From assembly GCF_004522095.1 (NCBI RefSeq), contig NZ_SPUI01000004.1, positions 558,001 through 622,000 of the forward strand: a stretch of 64,000 nt of DNA, written 5' to 3'. Numbering within the stretch: position 1 is the stretch's first letter; each line of letters opens with the position of its first letter. A program made the translations under genes and the position numbers. The notes beneath the pieces are model-generated. The model was not told where the DNA came from and ran no database searches. It saw only the letters and a program-made list of their open reading frames with translations. This DNA comes from Nocardioides sp. 503. GTDB lineage: Bacteria > Actinomycetota > Actinomycetes > Propionibacteriales > Nocardioidaceae. Positions 1 to 7,390 of the stretch are shown here, in pieces.

Positions 1-777
1 CAGCACGATCAGCATGGAGTGGCGCCAACGTCCGGTCGACTTCAGCAGGTCGACGAACTGTCCGACCAGGCGGTCGGTGTCGGCCAGCGCGAGGCGCCGC
101 GCGAGCCGGACCGTCGTACCGGTGAAGTCGGAGTGGCCGAACCGGTCGATGTCACCGAGGTTGACGAACATCAGGTGCGGGTCGTACTCCCGGATCATCG
201 TCCGCGCTGCGCGCATGGTGAAGACGTCGGGCGCGTGGCCCGACACGGGGATGATCGGCGCCGGCTCCCAGCGGTGGGTGGCGCGGGCGCCGAAGACGCC
301 GTAGAGGTACTCCTTGCTGAGCACCGTGCCGGTGCGGTAGCCGCGACGGTTGAGCCGCTGGATCACGGTGTCGACCCGGATGTCGGAGGCACGGTCCATG
401 GTGCGGGTGGCGCCGAGCAAGCGGTCGTAGATCGCGTTGGCCGGCACGCCCGTGCGGTCGGGGCGCATGCCGGTCATCATCATCACGTGGTTGGGGATCG
501 TCTCCATGATCGGCATCGAGACCGCCCGCGGGAAGCGGTAGCCGCCGTCGCGCAGAGCGCGCAGGTTCGGCGTCAGGCCGCTGTCGATCTCGCCCGGGAT
601 GCAGCCGTCGATCACGAGCACGTAGGCCCGCTTGCGGTTGCCGGGCGGCGGGCCCGCGGCCGCTGCCGCCGTACCGACCGCGGTGGAGAAGGCCAGGCCG
701 GCGCCGCCGACCTTGAGCAACGTACGGCGCCCGGTGCGGATCTCGGCCAGGCCGGCCTCGAACGGAGAGGGAGGCAT
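1..777 (-). CDS. Alkaline-phosphatase-superfamily (type I phosphodiesterase-like) exported enzyme, partial
   Basis: The gene runs off the left edge, so only the N-terminal 259 codons are visible. A Tat signal is clear: RTGRRTLLKVGG near residues 14-25, followed by a hydrophobic stretch. After it come YVLVIDG (metal-ligand Asp near 57), METIPNH with the likely Thr nucleophile near 93, then TGMRPDRTG, and later LGDIDRFGHSD with metal-binding Asp and His. This order is typical of the phosphodiesterase/nucleotide pyrophosphatase branch. The ATG overlaps the stop of the upstream phoD by one base (TGATG), so the two are probably co-transcribed and translationally coupled for organic phosphate scavenging outside the membrane. 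The exact substrate cannot be told. Confidence 0.85.
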   Translation of the reverse strand, partial: MPPSPFEAGLAEIRTGRRTLLKVGGAGLAFSTAVGTAAAAAGPPPGNRKRAYVLVIDGCIPGEIDSGLTPNLRALRDGGYRFPRAVSMPIMETIPNHVMMMTGMRPDRTGVPANAIYDRLLGATRTMDRASDIRVDTVIQRLNRRGYRTGTVLSKEYLYGVFGARATHRWEPAPIIPVSGHAPDVFTMRAARTMIREYDPHLMFVNLGDIDRFGHSDFTGTTVRLARRLALADTDRLVGQFVDLLKSTGRWRHSMLIVL

Positions 778-2483
778 CAGCCCACCGGCCGATCCACCGG
801 CGTCACCTTGGCGGTGCCGGCCTTCGTCTGCCACGACGCGGTGTGGCTGACGCGGGTCCGGCGGTCGCGCCGGTCGCCGATCACGAACCAGTCCATCTGG
901 GCGCGCGTGGGGGTGATGTCGAGGACCGAGAAGCCGTGGTCGTCGAAGTTGACGTACTTGATGTGCCGGTTGTTGGCCAGGATCACCCGCTCGACCGCCA
1001 GGCTGGCGGGGCTGCGGGGCGGGGTGCCGAGCTGGTCCTTGAGGTTGTTGGACGTGACCGACGTGCACACGAACTCCACGCCGGCGGAGCCGTCGATGAC
1101 GGGATAGGTGGAGGCGTCGTAGGGCAGGTCGCAGGCCCACGCGCCGTGGATGTCGCCGGTGATGAAGACGGCGTCGGCGATCCGGTGGTCGCGGATGTGC
1201 GCGAAGACCTCGCGGCGGTCGTCGGTGTAGCCGTCCCACGCGTCCACGTTGAGCGGGAAGCCGTCGTCGGGCAGGACCTCGAGCACGTTGTTGACCGGGC
1301 GGAGCACGTCGTCGGGCAGTCCCTGCAGCCCCAGTGGCGCGATCATCACCGGGTTGCCGATGATCTTCCACTGAGCGCCGCGGCGGCTCAGCGAGTCCTT
1401 GAGCCAGCGCATCTGCTGGCGTCCGACGATGGTCCGGGCGGGGTCGCTGATGGCGGCCTCGGTGGCGGGCGCGGGGAAGGGCAGCGCCGTGCTCACCTGC
1501 CGGCTGCGGTGGGTGCGCAGGTCGAGCATGCTCAGCTCGGCGAGCCGGCCGAAGCGCAGCCGCCGGAAGAGGCGGTCGCCGTCACCGAGCCGGGCGGTGC
1601 CGTCGATGCGCACGGGCATCCACTCGTCGTAGGCGCGGTGGGCGCGCGCCCGGCGGCGGGCGTAGCTGCCCTCCCCGGCGTTGTGGTTCTCCGCGCCGTC
1701 GCTCCACTGGTCGTTGGCGACCTCGTGGTCGTCCCAGGTGACGATGAACGGGTACTTCGCGTGCAGGTCCTGCAGGTCGGGGTCGCGCTTGTACTGCGCG
1801 TGACGCTGCCGGTAGTCGGCGAGCGTGACGATCTCACGAGCCGGCTCGTGCCGACGCACGTCGACGTCGTCCGAGCCGGCGCCGTACGCCCCGGGTGCGT
1901 ACTCGTAGAGGTAGTCGCCGAGGTGGATGACCGCGTGCAGGTCGTCGCGGCGGGCCAGGCCGCGGTAGGCGCTGAACCAGCCGGCCTGGAGGTTGGCGCA
2001 GGACACCACGCCGAAGCGCAGGTGGCCGGGCAGACTGCGGGTCGCGGGCGCGGTGCGCAGCCGCCCGACGCGGCTCGAGCCGCCGCGGTAGCGGAAGCGG
2101 TAGAAGTACCAGGTCGCGGCGGACAGCCGGGTCACGTCGACCTTCACCGTATGGTCACGCCCCGGCCCGGTCGTGAAGCTGCCGTGCCGCACCACCTTGC
2201 GGAAGCCGCGGTCCTTGGCGACCTCCCAGGTCACCTCGACGCGCGGGCCCTTGCCGGAGCCGGGGCGGCTGGCGGGCGTGGGAGTGACGCGGGTCCAGAT
2301 CACGACCCGGTGGGGCAGGGGGTCACCGGAGGCGACGCCGTGCCGGAAGAAGCGACGCCCCGCGGCCTCCGCCGGACCCGACCACGCCCCCGCCAGGACG
2401 GCCGAGCCGGCGCCGACTGCGCCGGTGGTGAGGACGGCGCGGCGGCGGAGGGACAGCGAAGGAAGGCTCACGTCAGTAGTCAA
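777..2483 (-). CDS. phoD: PhoD-family alkaline phosphatase, Tat-exported
   Basis: This 568-residue protein releases phosphate from phosphomono- or diesters outside the membrane. It has a Tat signal (RRR at 13-15 and a hydrophobic stretch to about 40), then an N-terminal PhoD domain (HGVASGDP near 49). The metallophosphatase core follows: HLGDYLYEY near 187-195, TWDDHEVAND near 249-258 and FITGDIHGAW near 440-449, which carry the metal ligands. Length is normal for PhoD. It is first in an operon with the downstream AP-superfamily gene. A candidate PHO box lies 40-60 bases upstream at 2521-2542. A second PhoD paralogue is at 11593-13173. Confidence 0.93.
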   Translation of the reverse strand: MTTDVSLPSLSLRRRAVLTTGAVGAGSAVLAGAWSGPAEAAGRRFFRHGVASGDPLPHRVVIWTRVTPTPASRPGSGKGPRVEVTWEVAKDRGFRKVVRHGSFTTGPGRDHTVKVDVTRLSAATWYFYRFRYRGGSSRVGRLRTAPATRSLPGHLRFGVVSCANLQAGWFSAYRGLARRDDLHAVIHLGDYLYEYAPGAYGAGSDDVDVRRHEPAREIVTLADYRQRHAQYKRDPDLQDLHAKYPFIVTWDDHEVANDQWSDGAENHNAGEGSYARRRARAHRAYDEWMPVRIDGTARLGDGDRLFRRLRFGRLAELSMLDLRTHRSRQVSTALPFPAPATEAAISDPARTIVGRQQMRWLKDSLSRRGAQWKIIGNPVMIAPLGLQGLPDDVLRPVNNVLEVLPDDGFPLNVDAWDGYTDDRREVFAHIRDHRIADAVFITGDIHGAWACDLPYDASTYPVIDGSAGVEFVCTSVTSNNLKDQLGTPPRSPASLAVERVILANNRHIKYVNFDDHGFSVLDITPTRAQMDWFVIGDRRDRRTRVSHTASWQTKAGTAKVTPVDRPVG

Positions 2484-2495
2484 CGTGAGAGCCGC

Positions 2496-2532
2496 CGCCG
2501 GGTGACGGCGAACGCCGGAACGTCACCCGGCG
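2496..2532. terminator. 12-bp perfect inverted repeat between the metalloprotease gene and phoD
   Basis: CGCCGGGTGACG (2496-2507) pairs exactly with CGTCACCCGGCG (2521-2532) across a 13-base loop. It sits 16 bases past the metalloprotease stop and 13 bases before the phoD start, both on the minus strand. It could end transcription of the first gene, but there is no T-run and the right arm overlaps a candidate PHO box, so an operator role is equally possible. Confidence 0.5.
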
Positions 2533-2542
2533 TTCACCGGTT
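2521..2542 (+). promoter_or_regulatory. Candidate PHO box (PhoP operator) upstream of phoD
   Basis: Two adjacent 11-base units, CGTCACCCGGC and GTTCACCGGTT, resemble the direct-repeat units of actinomycete PHO boxes, whose conserved core is GTTCACC. The second unit has the core exactly and the first differs by one or two bases. The site lies 38-59 bases upstream of the phoD GTG/ATG region and fits phosphate-starvation control of a secreted phosphatase. The call rests on sequence likeness only. Confidence 0.4.
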
Positions 2543-2547
2543 GTGCG

Positions 2548-4098
2548 TCAGCGGACCGCGCGGGCCGCCAGCCGCTCGAGCTGCTTGTCGTCGCGGGACT
2601 TGCCCTGGCAGGAGAAAGCCGTGCGCTGCCAGCACTTGAACCGGCCGCTGGCGTTGACCAGGGTCACCTCGACGAACGCCACCGTCGACCGGGAGAACGG
2701 CACGACCCGCTGGGCGTTGCCCCGCCTGCCGGGACGCACGACCTGGACCTTCTGGGTGCCGTCCTTGAAGTACGTCGTGATGGCCGCACGGGAGCCGCGG
2801 GCGGTGGGCTGCATGTCGAGCGAGATCCGCACCTTCCAGCGGCGGGAGCGCAGGCCGGACGCCGGGGTGAGCCGGTAGGTCGCCGAGCTGAGGTGGTTGA
2901 GCTCCACCGCGCGCCTGACCACGCTGCGGGAGACCGTCGCGCGGCCCGCCAGGGGAGCCGCGCGGTAGGCGGCACCCTCGGAGTAGGTCTTGCGGGGGCG
3001 CCGGTTGGCCGCGGAGAAGGTGGTGAACTCGCGCTGCGCGGACGTGCGGCGCGCCTTCAGGACGCTGGAGACCGCCTGCCAGGAGTACTGGTCGCGCGCC
3101 ACCGGGCCCGAGCCGTCGGCGCGCCGCCACATGTCGCGCACGATGGTGGGCAGCCCCGCCTGGGCGCCGGGGAAGCGCTCGCTGAGGCGACGGAAGAAGA
3201 TCCAGATCCCGTAGTGGTAGCCCGTGCGCGGGTCGAACCGGTCCATCGACCTGCGGGGCTGCCGCAGCGGGCTCGCCGCGAGGTACTGGCGGTTGTCGTT
3301 GACGTCGTCGTACATCTCGTCCTCGACCCACGCGGCCGTCGCCTCGAGGAACCAGGCGTCCTCGGCGAAGTCGTAGGCGTACTGGACGGCGTGGAAGTAC
3401 TCGTGGGCGACCGTGACCTGGAGGTTCTCCTCGGGCGTGTGGGCGCCGAAGCCGGCCTCGGCGTAGTTGTTGTCGACGACGCAGTAGGCGTAGCGGTCGA
3501 ACGGCGGGCGGGCCGGCTTCCGCTCGTCGGTCGTGCAGTAGCCGTAGAGGCCGCGGTCGCCGATGTTGGCGATGTAGATGTCGGTGCGCGCGTCGCCGCC
3601 CCTCGTGCCGTCGGGCTCGGGGGCCTTGTAGCCGGCGGCGACGTAGCGGTTGTGGACCGAGGTCGTGGTCGCGAGCGTCTTGGCCGCCCATGCGTCGGTC
3701 GTCGCCTCGGGGCCTGACGTCACGTAGTGGACGCACACGACCGCGGAGCAGGACCGGGACACCGGGAAGGTGCCGTAGCTGTCCTGGTCCGACGGCGAGG
3801 TGGGCCGGGCCAGCATCCGCTCGGCGGCGGCCTGGTCGGCGCCCTCGAGGTCGTCGAGGCGCAGCGCGAGGTCGCGCAGCGCGAGGGTGGCGTCGGTGTC
3901 CTGGTCGCCGTCGAGCGCGGCCTCCGCGGTGTCCAGCGCCTTCTCGGCGGTGCGCGACACGGGCGAGACCGACTTGTCGGCTGCGGCGGGGTCGCTTTCC
4001 TCGGCGGCCCCGGCACTGGGTGCCGAGAGCAGCGAGGCGAGCACGGCGAGCAGGCTCAGGACGAGGACGGCGGCGCGGCGGGCGCTCAGGGAAGGCAC
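2548..4098 (-). CDS. Secreted zinc metalloprotease of the MXAN_6640-like type
   Basis: A 516-residue exported protein with a Sec signal peptide (about residues 1-32, ending SAGAAEE). The region 40-100 is rich in Ala, Asp and Leu and looks helical, like a propeptide. The peptidase signature is AHEYFHAVQYAYD near 231-243, an HExxH zinc site, followed by FLEATAAWVEDEMYDD near 250-265, which supplies the downstream Glu ligand. This arrangement matches putative metalloproteases described from myxobacteria and actinobacteria. The last 180 residues look like beta-rich repeats and may bind the cell surface. It is a single gene followed by a hairpin, then phoD. Substrate unknown. Confidence 0.75.
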   Translation of the reverse strand: MPSLSARRAAVLVLSLLAVLASLLSAPSAGAAEESDPAAADKSVSPVSRTAEKALDTAEAALDGDQDTDATLALRDLALRLDDLEGADQAAAERMLARPTSPSDQDSYGTFPVSRSCSAVVCVHYVTSGPEATTDAWAAKTLATTTSVHNRYVAAGYKAPEPDGTRGGDARTDIYIANIGDRGLYGYCTTDERKPARPPFDRYAYCVVDNNYAEAGFGAHTPEENLQVTVAHEYFHAVQYAYDFAEDAWFLEATAAWVEDEMYDDVNDNRQYLAASPLRQPRRSMDRFDPRTGYHYGIWIFFRRLSERFPGAQAGLPTIVRDMWRRADGSGPVARDQYSWQAVSSVLKARRTSAQREFTTFSAANRRPRKTYSEGAAYRAAPLAGRATVSRSVVRRAVELNHLSSATYRLTPASGLRSRRWKVRISLDMQPTARGSRAAITTYFKDGTQKVQVVRPGRRGNAQRVVPFSRSTVAFVEVTLVNASGRFKCWQRTAFSCQGKSRDDKQLERLAARAVR

Positions 4099-4108
4099 CC
4101 GCGCGAGC

Positions 4109-4822
4109 CTACATGCGACGGAGGACGGCGGTGACCTTGCCGAGGATGGTCGCGTGGGTGCCGTCGATGGGCTCGAACGCCGCGTTGTGGGGCATCAGCC
4201 ACACCTGGCCGTCCTTGCGCTGCAGCGTCTTGACGGTGGCCTCGCCGTCGATCAGCGCGGCGACGATCTCGCCGTTCTCGGCGGTCTGCTCGCGCTTGAT
4301 GACGACGTAGTCGCCGTGGCAGATCGCGGCGTCGATCATCGACTCCCCGGACACCTCGAGCAGGAAGAGCTCGCCCTCGCCCACGAGCTGGCGGGGGAGC
4401 GGGAAGACGTCCTGCAGGGTCTCCTCGGCCAGGATCGGGCCACCGGCCGCGATGCGGCCCAGCAGGGGCACGTTGGCGGGCGCCGGGGCGACGTCGCCGA
4501 TGCCGGTCTCGTCGTAGGTCGACTCCTCGGCGCTGCTCATCGAGCGCCGGGCCGCCATGACCTCGGGCAGGAAGACCTCCAGCGCGCGCGGCCGGTTGGG
4601 GTCGCGCTTGAGGAAGCCCTTCTCCTCCAGCGTCTTGAGCTGGTGGGCCACGCTCGAGCTGCTGGTGAGCCCGACCGCCTGGCCGATCTCGCGCATGCTG
4701 GGGGGATAGCCCCGCCGCTCGATGCTGTCCTTGATCGTCGCCAGGACGCGCAGCTGCCGGGGAGTGAGCCCCGTGGCGTCCGGGGGTCCGTCGGGGAGCT
4801 CGGTGACAGTCTTCTTGGCCAT
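4109..4822 (-). CDS. lexA: LexA, SOS-response repressor
   Basis: LexA represses DNA-damage genes and cleaves itself when RecA filaments form. The 237-residue product has the N-terminal winged helix (about 20-85, [18 protein letters not shown] as recognition region), the autocleavage pair Ala126-Gly127 in [10 protein letters not shown], catalytic Ser161 in VSGESM and catalytic Lys198 in EATVKTL. The ATG at 4822 is chosen because [10 protein letters not shown] starts the conserved protein; an earlier in-frame ATG at 4909 would run through SOS boxes. It is divergent from a LysM gene, the same pairing as lexA and Rv2719c in Mycobacterium tuberculosis. It is probably autoregulated through the boxes upstream. 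Confidence 0.97.
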   Translation of the reverse strand: MAKKTVTELPDGPPDATGLTPRQLRVLATIKDSIERRGYPPSMREIGQAVGLTSSSSVAHQLKTLEEKGFLKRDPNRPRALEVFLPEVMAARRSMSSAEESTYDETGIGDVAPAPANVPLLGRIAAGGPILAEETLQDVFPLPRQLVGEGELFLLEVSGESMIDAAICHGDYVVIKREQTAENGEIVAALIDGEATVKTLQRKDGQVWLMPHNAAFEPIDGTHATILGKVTAVLRRM

Positions 4823-4853
4823 GAGGTGAGGGTCCCACTCTCCGAGGGATTGT

Positions 4854-4986
4854 TCAAACACCTGTTCGAACGGCGTGTCGCACCCGCCGTTCGAGCACGC
4901 TTCGAACATTTGTTCGTGTCGACCCTTGATTTCGTTCGAACACCTGATCTAGTCTCGTACACATGTTCGATCGAACGTCTGATCGA
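4854..4986. promoter_or_regulatory. Cluster of five LexA (SOS) boxes
   Basis: Five 16-base matches to the actinobacterial/Gram-positive SOS box (TCGAAC-N4-GTTCGA) lie between lexA and the LysM gene: TCAAACACCTGTTCGA at 4854-4869, TCGAACATTTGTTCGT at 4902-4917, TCGAACACCTGATCTA at 4936-4951, TCGTACACATGTTCGA at 4955-4970 and TCGAACGTCTGATCGA at 4971-4986. The last two abut. Each has one to three departures from the perfect palindrome. They can serve lexA autoregulation (minus strand) and induction of the LysM gene (plus strand). Confidence 0.88.
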
Positions 4987-5089
4987 TTCGGCTCGTCCGA
5001 CAGGCACTTGTCGGTGGTCGCCGTTAGACATCTGATCGACAGTTCGACGCAGACCCGAGGCTGACCGCCACTTCCCCAGGAGGTCCCAG

Positions 5090-5431
5090 ATGAGCACCAT
5101 GATGCTGCACCACCCGAACGCCCAGGCCCGCCAGGCGAGCACGATGCGCCTGACCCGCCGAGGCCGGCTCGTGGTGCTGCTCCTGGCGCTCGGCATCGTT
5201 CTGGCCGTCGGCTTCTCGCTCGCCTCCGGCTCTGTCGCCACGGAGGACGCCGGCACCCCCGACGCCACCCGCGTGGTGATGGTCGGCTCCGGCGACACCC
5301 TCTGGGACATCGCGGCCGACGTCGCTCCCGAGGGCGACACCCGCGCGATGATGGACGAGATCTCCCGTCTCAACGCGCTGGACTCGAGCATGGTGACGAT
5401 CGGCCAGAAGCTCATCGTCCCGGACGAGTAA
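5090..5431 (+). CDS. LysM-domain membrane protein, likely SOS-induced cell-division suppressor (DivS/ChiZ/YneA type)
   Basis: A 113-residue protein with a basic N-terminus, one transmembrane segment (about 27-49, LVVLLLALGIVLAVGF) and an extracytoplasmic LysM domain (about 63-112, VGSGDTLWDIAADV to GQKLIVPDE) that binds peptidoglycan. Size, topology and position divergent from lexA match the SOS-controlled division inhibitors YneA (Bacillus), DivS (Corynebacterium) and Rv2719c/ChiZ (Mycobacterium). AGGAGG about 7 bases before the ATG is a strong ribosome site. The five SOS boxes upstream predict strong damage induction. That it blocks septation is inferred from those relatives, not seen here. 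Confidence 0.82.
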   Translation: MSTMMLHHPNAQARQASTMRLTRRGRLVVLLLALGIVLAVGFSLASGSVATEDAGTPDATRVVMVGSGDTLWDIAADVAPEGDTRAMMDEISRLNALDSSMVTIGQKLIVPDE

Positions 5432-5462
5432 GACCCACCACAGACTTCGTCAGCCGCCTCGA

Positions 5463-5482
5463 CCCCGGCTGACGAGCCGGGG
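5463..5482 (+). terminator. Hairpin downstream of the LysM gene
   Basis: CCCCGGCT (5463-5470) pairs with AGCCGGGG (5475-5482) over the tetraloop GACG, giving eight perfect base pairs 32 bases after the LysM stop. It is the first of several hairpins in a row here. Confidence 0.55.
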
Positions 5483-5487
5483 AAGAC

Positions 5488-5520
5488 AAGGGGCGGGGCC
5501 ACACGGTGGCTCCGCCCCTT
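5488..5520. terminator. Strong bidirectional terminator-like hairpin
   Basis: AAGGGGCGG-G-GCCAC pairs with GTGGC-T-CCGCCCCTT across the loop ACG: a 15-bp stem with one G-T wobble, with A-tract at the 5' end and T-tract at the 3' end. It lies between the convergent LysM gene and the small membrane-protein gene, so it could stop transcripts from both sides. Confidence 0.8.
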
Positions 5521-5525
5521 GCGGC

Positions 5526-5576
5526 GTGGAGGACTTCGTCCTCCATTGGGAGTACTCGCTGCGCTCGTACTCCCGG
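5526..5576 (+). repeat. Double-hairpin intergenic repeat, copy 1
   Basis: Two adjacent palindromes: GGAGGAC-TTC-GTCCTCC at 5528-5544, then GGGAGTAC...GTACTCCC at 5548-5574 with an 11-base centre. A second copy in reverse orientation lies at 21746-21799. The second hairpin is nearly identical in both, while the first differs in stem sequence but still pairs. Both copies sit between convergent genes. Confidence 0.8.
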
Positions 5577-5593
5577 GTTCCTCGGGCCGACGC

Positions 5594-5953
5594 TCAGCGG
5601 GCGGCGCGGCGGCCGCCGCCGGAGGGCGGGGCGGCGACGGGGGAGTCCGTGGGCGTGGGTGGTGTCGGGCTTCCGGTGATGCCGAGCGCTCGCAGCAGCC
5701 GCGCGACGAGGATCAGGCCGAGGAAGAGGCATGCCACGGCACCGACCGAGGCCAGGGCGAGGAACGCCCAGGCCTGTGAGTCGCCGCCGCGGGCCTCGGT
5801 GCCGAAGTCGATCGCGGCGTAGACGAGGTATCCCCAGGCCAATACGGCGGCGGTGACGCCGAGGGCGTGGACCAGGAGCACGGGACGGAACCCGCGCTGG
5901 GGCTTGGCCCCCCGGCGCGACCCGGCACGCTTTCCCTGGCTCACGCGGGCCAT
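5594..5953 (-). CDS. Small two-span membrane protein, function unknown
   Basis: A 119-residue protein with a basic cytoplasmic N-terminus (MARVSQGKRAGSRR), two predicted transmembrane segments (about 26-48 and 62-86) and a short Pro/Thr-rich basic tail. I do not recognise the family. It is transcribed convergently toward the LysM gene, with hairpins and the double-hairpin repeat between them, and divergently from the DNA-glycosylase gene, whose start lies about 90 bases away. Codon use is typical of the window, and both membrane spans argue that it is real. Confidence 0.7.
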   Translation of the reverse strand: MARVSQGKRAGSRRGAKPQRGFRPVLLVHALGVTAAVLAWGYLVYAAIDFGTEARGGDSQAWAFLALASVGAVACLFLGLILVARLLRALGITGSPTPPTPTDSPVAAPPSGGGRRAAR

Positions 5954-6039
5954 TGTGTCTGATGAACCCCCTCGCTCCTACCCGGACCCGCGGGCGGTCG
6001 GTGGGCATCGCGGGGAGCTCTCGCGGGCACTGGGGCGCC

Positions 6040-6549
6040 ATGGAGGTCCTGCCCGACATCGTCGGCCCCGCCCCGGTCATCGTCTTCTGCGGCCTGGCCG
6101 GGGCCGAGAGCATCAAGAGCCGCGACCACTACTACGCCTCGCCGGGCAACAGCTTCTGGGAGTCGCTGCACCTCAGCGGCCTGTCGCCACGACGCCTGCG
6201 CCCCGAGGAGGACTCGCAGGTCGTCGAGCTCGGCCTCGGCCTGACCGACCTGGTGGGGCACTGGGACCCGCGCTGGGTCGAGATCGACGAGCTGGCCGCC
6301 AAGGTGGAGCGGTGGGCGCCGGAGTGGCTGGCGTTCACCTCCAAGGGCGTCGCCCACGAGGCCGCACGCGCCCTCAAGACGGCCAAGCCCGGGCTGGGTC
6401 CGGCCGACTGGTACTTCGGCGAGACCCAGGTCTTCGTGCTCCCCGGCACCAGCGGCGCCAACCAGCGCAAGGACTACGACGGACGGCCCACCCGGATCGC
6501 CTGGTGGCGGGACCTGGCGGCCCTGTCCGGACTCGCGACACGCGGGTGA
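6040..6549 (+). CDS. Mismatch-specific DNA glycosylase-like protein (uracil-DNA glycosylase superfamily)
   Basis: A 169-residue protein related to Mug/uracil-DNA glycosylases, which cut damaged or mispaired bases from the sugar. The start of the fold is VIVFCGLAGAES, with the phosphate-loop-like SPGNSFWESLHLSGLSP after it, and the C-terminal loop is VFVLPGTSGAN, where Mug proteins have NPSG. Both active-site loops therefore differ from classical Mug. The ATG at 6040 is preferred over one at 5953 because homology begins with MEVLPDIVG and the longer form would overlap the divergent gene. Placement between lexA and nrdR fits a DNA-repair role. A more classical Mug is at 34284-34895. Confidence 0.72.
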   Translation: MEVLPDIVGPAPVIVFCGLAGAESIKSRDHYYASPGNSFWESLHLSGLSPRRLRPEEDSQVVELGLGLTDLVGHWDPRWVEIDELAAKVERWAPEWLAFTSKGVAHEAARALKTAKPGLGPADWYFGETQVFVLPGTSGANQRKDYDGRPTRIAWWRDLAALSGLATRG

Positions 6550-6670
6550 ACGCGAGCCTCTCCGGCCCGTCCCACCCCCGCTGACCTGCACGAACACCGG
6601 CGGGACGAACCCGGCGAGGCCAATTCCGCGGACCCTCTTGCGTGTCGCGGCGGCCGGGGCGTACGCTTCC

Positions 6671-6718
6671 ACAACATCTAGTAGTTACAACGATGTAGTT
6701 ATCCACATCTAGTGCACA
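6671..6718 (+). promoter_or_regulatory. Two NrdR-box-like sites 31 bp apart, one overlapping a DnaA box
   Basis: The 9-mer ACATCTAGT occurs at 6674-6682 and 6705-6713, exactly 31 bases apart, or about three helical turns. Each sits in a rough dyad (ACAACATCTAGTAGTT; TCCACATCTAGTGCAC) that partly resembles the NrdR box ACACWATATMTTGTGT. Paired NrdR boxes spaced by whole helical turns are the usual pattern at nrd operons. The second copy overlaps a perfect DnaA box at 6699-6707. Confidence 0.6.
6699..6707 (+). promoter_or_regulatory. DnaA box upstream of nrdR (1)
   Basis: TTATCCACA, a perfect consensus DnaA box, 134-142 bases before the nrdR ATG. With the identical site at 6774-6782 it could link dNTP synthesis to initiation of replication, as known for nrdAB in Escherichia coli. 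Confidence 0.6.
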
Positions 6719-6773
6719 GGCGACGGGGTCGCCGCACACAGTTCGGCCGGGATGACGCACAGTTCCGCCGTTG

Positions 6774-6803
6774 TTATCCACAGTGGAGAGCACGTTCTCC
6801 ACA
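6774..6803 (+). promoter_or_regulatory. DnaA boxes upstream of nrdR (2 and 3)
   Basis: A second perfect TTATCCACA lies at 6774-6782, followed by the one-mismatch site TTCTCCACA at 6795-6803, both just upstream of the nrdR ribosome site. The stretch around them is unusually AT-rich for this genome, consistent with a promoter region. Confidence 0.55.
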
Positions 6804-6840
6804 GTTTTCAGCAGCTTCAGCACCTCGAGAGGAGGACCCG

Positions 6841-7347
6841 ATGCACTGCCCGTACTGCCGCAGCACCGACACCCGGGTCCTCGACTCGCGGGTGTCCGAC
6901 GACGGCTGCTCGATCCGCCGCCGGCGTACCTGCTCGGCGGAGAGCGGCGGCTGCGGCAAGCGGTTCACGACCGTCGAGCAGATGCAGCTGACCGTGCTCA
7001 AGCGCTCCGGCGCCACGGAGCCGTTCACCCGCGACAAGGCGATCTCCGGCGTCCGCAAGGCGTGCAAGGGTCGTCCCGTCACCGAGGACGCGCTGGCCCG
7101 CCTGGGTCAGGCCGTCGAGGACGCCCTGCGGCTGTCCGGTGCCGCCGAGATCCCGGCCCACGAGGTCGGCCTCGCGATCCTGCAGCCCCTCCGCGAGCTG
7201 GACGAGGTGGCCTACCTCCGCTTCGCCAGCGTCTACCGCGCGTTCGAGTCCGCCGACGACTTCGAGGACGAGATCGCCAGCCTGCGCGCTGAGCGAGCCG
7301 TCCCGGACTCGCCGGCGGAGCTCGCCCACTCAGCCCCCAGCGGCTGA
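6841..7347 (+). CDS. nrdR: NrdR, transcriptional repressor of ribonucleotide reductase
   Basis: A 168-residue regulator with a zinc ribbon (MHCPYC at 1-6, second Cys pair near 37-44) followed by the ATP-cone (about 50-140, [16 protein letters not shown] onward) that senses ATP/dATP. It binds paired boxes before nrd genes. The ATG at 6841 follows GAGAGGAGG with ideal spacing, and the protein begins as NrdR should. Odd point: the second zinc pair is C-SAESGG-C, six residues apart where NrdR normally has two, so a four-residue insertion sits in the zinc knuckle. It precedes nrdJ and probably represses both. Confidence 0.95.
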   Translation: MHCPYCRSTDTRVLDSRVSDDGCSIRRRRTCSAESGGCGKRFTTVEQMQLTVLKRSGATEPFTRDKAISGVRKACKGRPVTEDALARLGQAVEDALRLSGAAEIPAHEVGLAILQPLRELDEVAYLRFASVYRAFESADDFEDEIASLRAERAVPDSPAELAHSAPSG

Positions 7348-7356
7348 CCAAGATCC

Positions 7357-7390
7357 GCCCGGCAGGTCGTGGGGAAGCGGCCTGCCGGGC
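7357..7390 (+). terminator. Hairpin between nrdR and nrdJ
   Basis: GCCCGGCAGG (7357-7366) pairs perfectly with CCTGCCGGGC (7381-7390) over a 14-base loop, nine bases after the nrdR stop. No T-run follows. It may attenuate read-through or protect the nrdR transcript 3' end. I saw no cobalamin riboswitch signature around it. Confidence 0.55.

Noticed and set aside
5024..5039. Sixth SOS box (TTAGACATCTGATCGA)
   Set aside because: About four departures from the consensus; kept out of the cluster call although it lies close to the LysM start.
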